Positions 30,276-36,461 of a stretch of DNA of 36,461 nt are shown here, piece after piece. Each line of letters starts with the position of its first letter. Position 1 is the first letter of the stretch. The stretch comes from Gallionella sp. Its GTDB lineage: Bacteria; Pseudomonadota; Gammaproteobacteria; Burkholderiales; Gallionellaceae. The stretch lies in contig JAHEDW010000021.1 of NCBI GenBank assembly GCA_024641025.1, positions 1-36,461 on the forward strand. The letters run 5' to 3'. The notes below the pieces were generated by a model that saw only the letters and a program-made list of their open reading frames with translations, made no database searches and was not told the DNA's origin. Position numbers and translations under genes: made by a program.

Positions 30276-30308
30276 TTGCATCAATCTAGGAAGCCTTAGT
30301 TGCGATTC

Positions 30309-30878
30309 TCAGCTGTTGCGTTGAGCAGCTTCTCGGCTTTCTTCAGTCAGGCGTAGCACTTTGGATGTTGAGAACAGCCCGCGCAGGCGGATTTCCTTAT
30401 CCTCACCTGCTTCTACTACCGGCAGGTGGGTGCGCCCGCACTTTTGCAGGACGTTCAGTACATCCTGGACATTGGCAACTTTTACTTCATCCATATCCAC
30501 AAGGACCATATCCCTGAGGTGTTCCATGATGTCGGAGACCTGGATGTCAGTGTGTTTTACAAGTCCGGTACTTTGCAGGTAACGCAAAGGTTTTTCACCC
30601 ATGATGTCATAGGCAGTGATCATACCAAGCAGCTTTTCGGAATTTTTGTCCATGACAAAGGCAGAGCGCAGTCCGGCATGTTTCATTTTCTCCAATGCAT
30701 CGACTATTAACTCATCAGGATCAACAGTGAAGAATGCATTCTCGCGGAAATCAGTCATGATGGAAGTGGCAGGGTCTGAAAGTTTGACTTGCCATGATTC
30801 ATTTCTCGGCCCCAGTACGACCGAATGGATGTCTTGGCTTTTTAGATGAAGTAAATGATGCGAGTGATGTTTATCCAT
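30309..30878 (-). CDS. CBS-domain pair protein
   Basis: The 189-residue soluble protein has two CBS motifs: residues about 38-95 (IMTDFRENAFFTVDPDELIV to LLGMITAYDIMG) and about 112-180 (VSDIMEHLRDMVLVDMDEVK to LRGLFSTSKVLR). CBS pairs usually bind adenine nucleotides. The N-terminus is histidine-rich (MDKHHSHHLLHL), so metal binding is possible but untested. No catalytic domain is attached, so it is probably a regulatory sensor. GGAG lies 8 nt before the ATG. An 11-bp tandem repeat occurs just upstream. Confidence 0.87.
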   Translation of the reverse strand: MDKHHSHHLLHLKSQDIHSVVLGPRNESWQVKLSDPATSIMTDFRENAFFTVDPDELIVDALEKMKHAGLRSAFVMDKNSEKLLGMITAYDIMGEKPLRYLQSTGLVKHTDIQVSDIMEHLRDMVLVDMDEVKVANVQDVLNVLQKCGRTHLPVVEAGEDKEIRLRGLFSTSKVLRLTEESREAAQRNS

Positions 30879-31198
30879 AATTATTCTCCACTAAATAAAA
30901 AAATATCGCTCCAAATGCGAGCCAAATGCGAGATATTGCATGCCAGTTTCGGTGTTCCGATAAAATTCTAGCCTTTAGGCATTGATATGTACCAATTTCT
31001 AACCATGCTTTGAAGTCTGGAGTATGTTGAAATATAGCATCAGATAAATAACTACTGAAGGAATCTAAAGCGTTTCTTCAGGCCGGGCGGATCGGAAGGT
31101 TGAATAATACGGACCTCATCTTCCCGATATCTTGTAATCTTTCAGTAACTGGCTCAAGATTGTATTTTTTAGCAATTAATTTCATGGCAGGAGAATTC
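30879..31198. other. 320-bp intergenic region with repeat and small antisense frame
   Basis: This holds the upstream region of the CBS gene (-), including the 11-bp tandem repeat at 30911-30932, and the 5' region of the frameshifted lipoprotein (+). A 49-codon frame on minus (31227-31078) has no ribosome binding site and is discussed under findings. I see no RNA gene. Confidence 0.55.
30911..30932. repeat. Two perfect tandem copies of an 11-bp unit upstream of the CBS gene
   Basis: CCAAATGCGAG is repeated twice without a gap, 33-54 nt before the CBS-gene ATG. On the gene's own strand the unit reads CTCGCATTTGG. A period of one helical turn is what OmpR/PhoB-type response regulators bind, so an operator is possible; AATATC and GATATT flank the pair as a short inverted repeat. 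Confidence 0.5.
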
Positions 31199-31536
31199 AT
31201 GGCCAATTTAACACGAATTACCTTCATTGTACTTGCAACTTATTTATAAGCGCTTGCAGTACGGTCAAGTTTGGTCAGGATTTTGATGTAGGTATATTCA
31301 GTACCAAGGTGGAGCAAAACGTTACCACTCAAGCACAGGTTCGGTCCTGGTTGGGGGAGCATACGAGCGTGGGTGTCAGTCTCGAGAGCGATGGTGAGCA
31401 CTATGACGAATGGGCCTATTACTTCGCAGAAGGCGATTTTCCTGACATGAGCGGTGCCAAAGTGAAAATCCTGCAGATCAAGTTTGACAAGCAAGGCAAA
31501 GTCCGTAGCTTTAACTGGACGACTTCTAGACAATAA
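31199..31536 (+). pseudogene. BamE/SmpA-like lipoprotein gene with a single-base frameshift
   Basis: A perfect AGGAG (31189-31193) precedes ATG 31199, which opens MANLTRITFIVLATYL and then hits TAA at 31247-31249. One base over, the frame continues FISACSTVKFGQDFDVGIF and then an uninterrupted domain ending at 31536 (TTQAQVRSWLGEHTSVGV, DEWAYYFAEGDFP, KFDKQGKVRSFNW). Adding one T in the TTT at 31243-31245 restores a full lipoprotein signal with lipobox ISAC. The domain pattern (TT..V..WLG, W.Y, FD..G.V) resembles BamE/SmpA-type lipoproteins; the match is by eye. It may be a genuine pseudogene or a sequencing error. A GTG at 31309 could start only the truncated domain. Confidence 0.7.
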
Positions 31537-31719
31537 AAGCTGGAGTGATTGTCATACCTTGGCTTTCTCGGCCAACTGCGGGAAAATATAAAAACGTCGT
31601 TCATGCTGAGAATAAACTATGATTCTACGCTAATGGTTCTCGATTTAAGCGCAATTCCTTTATGATTCGACATTTACCAATACACAAAGCGCACTATTAA
31701 GTTGCAGCATCGAATACAT

Positions 31720-32697
31720 ATGGATGAAAGGTTACTCAGGATATTGGGCGGGGAAGAAAAATACTATCCCCATGGTCTGGAAAATCAGTATCCGCGGATT
31801 TTTGAGAAAATCATGTTGCTTTGGGATAGCCCGAAGATGAGCGATTACTTTACGGAGCTGATGGTGCCTGAGCGCCAAGGTCGTGCCGGCTTTCCGCCTG
31901 ATGTTGCTTCTGAAATTGTGCGTTTGAGTCTGGTGCATTTCAGTTCTCACCCACCAGACAAGAACCAGGATGTTTGGGAAGTTTCCACAGATAAATTTGC
32001 CGTCTTTAAACCCCCGGTAAACATTCTTAGCGAGAACTTATGGAAGCCGCTTCCTGTAGCTACTGCACAGGCAGTAGAGTTGCTTGGTTTTCCATGTTCT
32101 GCCCGTGGCTTCCATCGTGCGGCGGTGGCCGGGGATCGCAGGGCAGTTGCTTTGTTTCTCGAAGCAGGCGTCAATACCGAGATTTCCAATGAGCGTGGCT
32201 GGACCACTTTGATGCTGGCGGCATTCAATGGGCACGATGATGTCATCAAAGTTCTGATGAAGCATCATGCTAATGTTCATGCTACCGATTTGCTTGGCAA
32301 TACCGCATTGCATTGGGCTTCTGATTCAGGAAAGGCAACCAGCGCAAAACTTCTCATCGAGTACCATGCTGATATCGACGCGACCAACAATTCAAACCAG
32401 ACGCCCTTGCTGTTGGCTTCAAAAGGTCGTAATTTGGGGATTTTGTTGCTGTTGATTGATAGTGGCGCAAATCTGAATGCAATTGGGCTCGACGGTTCTA
32501 CTGCCCTACACAAATCTGCTGCTGCCGGATATACCGAAATCGTTCGAACGCTCTTGTACCATGGTGCTATTTCGAACTTCAAAAATAACTTTGGGGATAC
32601 TCCGCTCTCTTTGGCTGCGAAGAATAATCAGCAAGCAGTAATACAAATCATCATGTCGCGCGCCAGAGATCAGCAAGGCAAACAAGGAAATAATTAA
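31720..32697 (+). CDS. Ankyrin-repeat protein with an unrecognised N-terminal domain
   Basis: From about residue 125 to 320 there are about six ankyrin repeats, e.g. RGWTTLMLAAFNGHDDVIKV, GNTALHWASDSGKATSAKLL, GSTALHKSAAAGYTEIVRTL and GDTPLSLAAKNNQQAVIQII. The first 110 residues form a separate domain (YPRIFEKIMLLWDSPKMSDY, RQGRAGFPPDVASEIVRLSL) that I do not recognise as a named family. No signal peptide is seen, so the protein is cytosolic. The frame could open at TTG 31702, but ATG 31720 (MDERLLRILGG) is more natural; neither has a clear Shine-Dalgarno. A partner-binding or regulatory role is inferred from ankyrin repeats only. Confidence 0.85.
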   Translation: MDERLLRILGGEEKYYPHGLENQYPRIFEKIMLLWDSPKMSDYFTELMVPERQGRAGFPPDVASEIVRLSLVHFSSHPPDKNQDVWEVSTDKFAVFKPPVNILSENLWKPLPVATAQAVELLGFPCSARGFHRAAVAGDRRAVALFLEAGVNTEISNERGWTTLMLAAFNGHDDVIKVLMKHHANVHATDLLGNTALHWASDSGKATSAKLLIEYHADIDATNNSNQTPLLLASKGRNLGILLLLIDSGANLNAIGLDGSTALHKSAAAGYTEIVRTLLYHGAISNFKNNFGDTPLSLAAKNNQQAVIQIIMSRARDQQGKQGNN

Positions 32698-32759
32698 TGG
32701 TGGACCCAGGTCCCATAGCGCGTGGGCTTCGATTTTCCTTTACGGGAGGTTGAGCAGAG

Positions 32760-33296
32760 ATGACGAAAAAAGCCGTTCCATTATCAAGCGTATACCGGCT
32801 GCTTGAACCTGGGCCGGTGCTGCTCGTGACGACTGCCCTCAAAGGAAAACCAAACATCATGACCCAATCTTGGCACACCATGATGGAGTTCGAGCCACCG
32901 TTGGTAGGTTGTGTTATCAGTGGCCGGAATTTCAGTTTTGATGCTTTGGTCGCGACCAAGGAATGCGTGCTCAACATCCCAACGGAGAGCCTGGTCAAGC
33001 AAGTAGTCGGAATCGGCAACTGCTCTGGAAGCGAGTTCGACAAGTTCAGGAAGTTCAAGCTTACGCCGCGACCTGCATCACTGATTGAGCCGCCCCTGAT
33101 CGCGGAGTGTTATGCCAATCTCGAATGCAGGGTGGTTGATACCCGGATGGTCAACAAGTACAACTTCTTCGTGCTAGAAGTGGTCAAGGCATGGGTAGAT
33201 CGCGCCAAGAGCAATCCGCGCACCATCCATCATCGCGGTAAAGGATATTTCATGGTTGCTGGCAAGGTGATCAAGCTTCCCTCCCGAATGAAGTGA
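32760..33296 (+). CDS. Flavin reductase-like FMN-binding protein
   Basis: The 178 residues match the flavin reductase-like (DIM6/NTAB) fold, a split beta-barrel that binds FMN: PVLLVTTALKGKPNIMTQSW at the N-terminus, PPLVGCVISGRNFSFDALV, ECVLNIPTESLVKQV and the late segment IHHRGKGYFMVAGKVIKL. Such proteins reduce flavins or transfer electrons to partner oxygenases; the partner is unknown here. GGGAGG lies about 10 nt before the ATG. The stop overlaps the GTG start of a small membrane protein. Confidence 0.9.
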   Translation: MTKKAVPLSSVYRLLEPGPVLLVTTALKGKPNIMTQSWHTMMEFEPPLVGCVISGRNFSFDALVATKECVLNIPTESLVKQVVGIGNCSGSEFDKFRKFKLTPRPASLIEPPLIAECYANLECRVVDTRMVNKYNFFVLEVVKAWVDRAKSNPRTIHHRGKGYFMVAGKVIKLPSRMK

Positions 33297-33691
33297 CCAA
33301 TGCGCGCTATTTGCTGGCCTGGTTCGTGATGCTTCTGGCTTCTATCGCCAATGGCACTTTGCGCGACTTTACTTATGGCAGGCATTTTTCCGAGTTGCCA
33401 TCCCAGCAAATCTCTACGTTGACGGGGATCGTCATGCTCGGTGTGTTGATCTATTTTTATGTCCGCCGCTGGCCTCCGAATTCAGGACGGCAGGCATTGA
33501 ACATTGGCTTGTTCTGGGTGTCTCTTACCATAGCTTTCGAGTTTCTGTTCTTTCATTATGTTGGTGGCCGTCCGTGGAACGACTTGCTGGCAAACTATGA
33601 CATGAGCGGCGGAAGGCTCTGGCCGCTGCTGCTGGCATGGATCGCCGTTGCCCCTTTGCTTTTCTACCGATTGAGGCTGAGCGGGAGCTAG
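33293..33691 (+). CDS. Small inner-membrane protein, four helices, unknown function
   Basis: I recognise no named family. The 132-residue product has hydrophobic segments near residues 7-22, 42-59, 70-88 and 108-124 and conserved-looking motifs NGTLRDF and FHYVGGRPWNDLL. The start is GTG at 33293 (GTGA overlap with the flavin-reductase TGA), so it depends on reinitiation from that gene. The coupling suggests a joint function, for example membrane-linked electron transfer, but nothing in the sequence shows haem or flavin sites. Confidence 0.72.
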   Translation: MTNARYLLAWFVMLLASIANGTLRDFTYGRHFSELPSQQISTLTGIVMLGVLIYFYVRRWPPNSGRQALNIGLFWVSLTIAFEFLFFHYVGGRPWNDLLANYDMSGGRLWPLLLAWIAVAPLLFYRLRLSGS

Positions 33692-33787
33692 TTTTTTGGC
33701 GTACTATTTTTGGAACTTCGATTGTGGCATGGCATGAGGTATTGACGTATCCTGCTAACGTATATTTGACAATTTTGAGGAGTGATA

Positions 33788-34408
33788 ATGCTAAATACTC
33801 TGCGTAATAAGTTAGTTGTATTGATATTTGGAGCGATACTGGCAACTGCGTGTGCAACGACAGAGCTTACTTCGGTGTGGAAGGATCCATCGTATCAGTC
33901 GCGTCCTGCGAAGGTCATGGTCATCGGGGTCGCAAAGAACCCTATCTACCGTAGGTTATTCGAGGATGAGTTCGTACGGCAGCTCAAGGAGCGTGGTACC
34001 GATGCGATCTCGAGTTACACTGTGCTTTCTGACGCGCAGCAAGATGACCAGGCTGCAATCGCTGAAAAGGTAAAAGAACTGGGCACAGATTCTGTGTTGA
34101 TCACTAGGTTGGTGAGTAAGAAGACCGTGCAGTTCTACGTCCCTGGGACGGCCTACTACCCCCCTCCCTATTACGGCACATGGCCAGATTATTACGGCTA
34201 CGGCTATCGCTATCTATATTCGCCAGGCTATGTTGCAGAGGATCAATACGCTGTGATCGAAACGAATCTATATGAATCCGGGAGCGATAAACTGGTATGG
34301 GCTGCGACTTCGGAAACAGTGATCAACAAAACGGATCAAGAGTTGATCAAGTCTTACATCGGCATCATGGTTAATTCCATGGCAGGCAACGCACTGCTGG
34401 CAAAATGA
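33788..34408 (+). CDS. Lipoprotein, tandem paralogue 1
   Basis: The gene encodes a 206-residue lipoprotein with a lipobox ending at Cys22 (LATAC). The domain has the pattern VWKDPSYQSRPAKVMVIGVA, RRLFEDEFVRQLKERGTDAI and DSVLITRLV, followed by a P/Y-rich linker (PPPYYGTWPDYYGYGYRYL) and a C-terminal part with AVIETNLYESGSDKLVWAAT. I do not assign a named family; similar lipoproteins occur in other Gram-negative bacteria. GAGGAG lies 5 nt before ATG 33788; the earlier GTG 33782 overlaps that signal. The neighbour at 34580 is its paralogue. Confidence 0.82.
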   Translation: MLNTLRNKLVVLIFGAILATACATTELTSVWKDPSYQSRPAKVMVIGVAKNPIYRRLFEDEFVRQLKERGTDAISSYTVLSDAQQDDQAAIAEKVKELGTDSVLITRLVSKKTVQFYVPGTAYYPPPYYGTWPDYYGYGYRYLYSPGYVAEDQYAVIETNLYESGSDKLVWAATSETVINKTDQELIKSYIGIMVNSMAGNALLAK

Positions 34409-34458
34409 TATGCCTCTTTATTGCTAAGATATTCAATGCGCCTTTTTTTAGCACAAAC

Positions 34459-34484
34459 GATTTGGCTGGCTCGAGTGCCAAATC
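34459..34484. repeat. 8-bp perfect inverted repeat between the paralogous lipoprotein genes
   Basis: GATTTGGC (34459-34466) and GCCAAATC (34477-34484) form a perfect 8-bp stem with a 10-nt loop in the 171-nt spacer. It is not followed by a T-run, so it is a structure or operator candidate and not a clear terminator. A T-run (34443-34449) precedes it. Confidence 0.45.
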
Positions 34485-34579
34485 ATAAACGCATGAATAT
34501 ATTTTTTCTGTATTCGAGAGGCCCGTGTGCTTAAATCACTTATGTTCAACGAGTAATTCTAATTGAGAGAGGAGTAACT

Positions 34580-35200
34580 ATGATACGTAGTCGAATCAAG
34601 ACGCTTGTAATGCTGTTGGTTGGGGCGCTGCTGGCAGCGGCATGTGCCACGACACAGCTCAACTCTGTCTGGAAGGATCCTTCATACCAGGCCCGACCCG
34701 GCAAATTCGTGGTCATCGGGGTGGCGAAGAATGCGCAAATTCGCAGGCTGTTCGAGGATGAGTTCGTGCAGCAGCTCAAAGAGCGTGGCACTGATGCAGT
34801 CGCCAGTTATACTTTTCTACCTGACACTCAGCAGAATGACCAGAAGGCAATTGCTGCCAAGGTGAAAGAGCTGGGGGCAGACGCGGTGCTAGTTACCCGG
34901 CTGGTGAAAAAAGAGACCGTGAAGGTTTATGTGCCCGGAACGACTTATGTTCCACCACCATATTACGGTACCTGGCCTGCTTACTATGGTTATGGTTACA
35001 ACATCGTTCAAACGCCTGGCTATGTCGCGGAGGACGAATATGCTGTGATTGAAACCAACTTGTATGAAACCGGGAATGACAAACTCGTTTGGACAGCTTT
35101 ATCCGAGACGCTGATAGGCGGATCGAACCAGAAGTTGATCAAGACATACATCGATGTCATGGTGAAGGCATTGGCCTACGATAAATTTCTGGACAAGTGA
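34580..35200 (+). CDS. Lipoprotein, tandem paralogue 2
   Basis: This is the second copy of the same lipoprotein type: lipobox LAAAC with Cys22, then VWKDPSYQARPGKFVVIGVA, RRLFEDEFVQQLKERGTDAV, ADAVLVTRLVKKETVKVYVP and a P/Y-rich linker (PPPYYGTWPAYYGYGY). Most residues align with the gene at 33788 with no insertions of note, so this is a recent or conserved tandem duplication. GAGGAG lies 6 nt before the ATG. It is 66 nt upstream of radA. Confidence 0.82.
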   Translation: MIRSRIKTLVMLLVGALLAAACATTQLNSVWKDPSYQARPGKFVVIGVAKNAQIRRLFEDEFVQQLKERGTDAVASYTFLPDTQQNDQKAIAAKVKELGADAVLVTRLVKKETVKVYVPGTTYVPPPYYGTWPAYYGYGYNIVQTPGYVAEDEYAVIETNLYETGNDKLVWTALSETLIGGSNQKLIKTYIDVMVKALAYDKFLDK

Positions 35201-35266
35201 TCTGACATAACCCCTTCCAGCAGGTGAAGCGATTTACCTTTATCCGTTGTCCTAACAAAGGTTGGC

Positions 35267-36461
35267 ATGGCAAAAGCTAAAACGATTTATAGCTGCACCG
35301 AATGCGGCGGCCAGACGCTTAAATGGCAGGGACAATGTCCTCATTGTGAGGCATGGAACACGCTGGTGGAAACGGTAGCTGAGACGATGCCGATTGCCGG
35401 CAAGAACCGCTTCAGCGCATTGGCTTCTAACGGTTCCCTGCAGCGTCTTTCCGACGTGGAGGCGCAGGAAGTTCCACGTACCCCGACCGGCATCGCAGAA
35501 TTCGATCGCGTACTCGGTGGAGGGTTGGTGCAGGGCGCAGTAGTGCTGATAGGAGGGGATCCCGGAATCGGGAAGTCAACACTGTTGTTGCAGACCCTTG
35601 CTCACCTGTCTGCAAATATGAACGTACTGTATGTGAGCGGCGAAGAGTCGTCGCAACAGATCGCATTGCGTGCCAAGCGCCTCTTGCTTGATGCGCATGC
35701 GGTTCATTTATTGCCGGAGATCCAGTTGGAAAAGATCCAGGCAGTCATCACGCGAGAGATGCCGGACGTGGTGGTGATCGATTCGATCCAGACGGTTTAT
35801 TCAGAACAACTCACTTCTGCGCCTGGTTCGGTGGCGCAGGTTCGAGAGTGCGCTGCCCAACTTACGCGTGTCGCCAAGAGTAATGATGTAACAATGATTC
35901 TTGTCGGCCATGTTACCAAGGAAGGCGCCTTGGCAGGTCCACGCGTTCTGGAACATATCGTAGATACCGTGTTGTATTTCGAAGGAGATACACATTCTAG
36001 TTTCCGCTTGATTCGCGCCTTCAAGAATCGTTTCGGCGCTGTGAATGAACTTGGTGTGTTTGCGATGACCGAGAAAGGACTTCGTGAAGTGAGTAACCCG
36101 TCTGCGTTGTTTCTGTCGCAGCACGGCCAGCAGGTTCCCGGTTCATGTGTGATGGTCACACAGGAAGGTACGCGTCCGCTATTGGTGGAGATACAGGCGT
36201 TGCTTGATGAAGCTCACTCTCCCACGCCACGACGCCTTTCTCTTGGGTTGGAGCAGAATCGGCTCGCGATGTTGCTGGCGGTGTTGCATCGTCACGCTGG
36301 CGTGGCATGCTTTGATCAGGACGTTTTCATCAATGCGGTGGGCGGCGTCAAGATCACCGAACCCGGTGCCGACCTTGCAGTAATGCTTGCGATCGTCTCA
36401 TCACTCCGTAACAAGCCATTGCCAGAAAAGCTCGTGGTGTTCGGGGAAGTAGGGATGGCAG
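35267..36461 (+). CDS. radA: DNA repair protein RadA (3' truncated by window)
   Basis: RadA is a RecA-like ATPase that drives branch migration during recombination. The 398 visible codons include the N-terminal zinc finger (CTECGGQTLKWQGQCPHC), Walker A (GGDPGIGKST, near residues 94-103), Walker B (VVVIDSIQT), the RadA-specific KNRFG motif, and the start of the Lon-like C-terminal domain. The gene runs off the right edge without a stop; about 50-60 residues are missing from the usual length. AAAGG lies 6 nt before the ATG. Confidence 0.96.
   Translation, partial: MAKAKTIYSCTECGGQTLKWQGQCPHCEAWNTLVETVAETMPIAGKNRFSALASNGSLQRLSDVEAQEVPRTPTGIAEFDRVLGGGLVQGAVVLIGGDPGIGKSTLLLQTLAHLSANMNVLYVSGEESSQQIALRAKRLLLDAHAVHLLPEIQLEKIQAVITREMPDVVVIDSIQTVYSEQLTSAPGSVAQVRECAAQLTRVAKSNDVTMILVGHVTKEGALAGPRVLEHIVDTVLYFEGDTHSSFRLIRAFKNRFGAVNELGVFAMTEKGLREVSNPSALFLSQHGQQVPGSCVMVTQEGTRPLLVEIQALLDEAHSPTPRRLSLGLEQNRLAMLLAVLHRHAGVACFDQDVFINAVGGVKITEPGADLAVMLAIVSSLRNKPLPEKLVVFGEVGMA

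Overview
The window looks like the chromosome of a betaproteobacterium, probably from the Nitrosomonadales/Gallionellaceae neighbourhood. This is inferred from protein flavour and gene order; no 16S or other marker is present. The gene complement is mostly housekeeping: complex I, pyrG-kdsA-eno-ftsB, bamD/rluD/pgeF, rimO, htpX, mlaA and radA. I found no tRNA, rRNA, CRISPR array, insertion sequence, phage gene or integrase. radA is cut by the right edge and nuoG by the left edge.

Layout. (1) 1-8729: the distal part of a complex I operon, nuoG (3' part) through nuoN, all on +. (2) 8898-12484: a membrane-anchored dihaem cytochrome c peroxidase whose stop overlaps the start of a membrane PAS-GGDEF-EAL protein. 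(3) 12634-16786: pyrG-kdsA-eno-ftsB, tightly packed. (4) 16930-18771 (-): a 65-residue protein, a secreted YceI protein and a polytopic membrane protein. (5) 18926-19807: htpX, behind a near-consensus heat-shock (sigma-32) promoter. (6) 19960-22131 (-): mlaA, a NUDIX hydrolase and bamD. (7) 22130-26312 (+): rluD, pgeF, a ZIP metal transporter, rimO and a small DUF3330 zinc-ribbon protein. rluD and bamD share the CATG that holds both start codons. (8) 26319-28919 (-): a DinG/YoaA-type helicase and an exported DsrE-like protein. (9) 29228-33691: an accessory stretch with a DUF2721 membrane protein, YaiI, a CBS-pair protein, a frameshifted lipoprotein, an ankyrin protein, and a flavin-reductase-like gene coupled to a small membrane protein. 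(10) 33788-35200: two tandem paralogous lipoproteins, then radA (35267 to the edge).

How they work together. Region 1 builds the membrane arm of NADH:quinone oxidoreductase. Region 3 supplies CTP, KDO-8-P for lipopolysaccharide, glycolytic enolase and a divisome protein. Regions 5-7 carry several envelope-maintenance functions: HtpX membrane proteolysis, MlaA lipid asymmetry and BamD outer-membrane assembly.

The most notable items are the overlapping peroxidase/c-di-GMP gene pair, the sigma-32 promoter of htpX, the frameshift in an otherwise well-formed lipoprotein gene at 31199-31536, a palindrome at the predicted start of yceI transcription, an 11-bp tandem repeat upstream of the CBS gene, and the tandem lipoprotein duplication. 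I see no clear new multi-gene defence or metabolic system. The peroxidase/GGDEF-EAL pair is the best candidate for an unexplored functional module.
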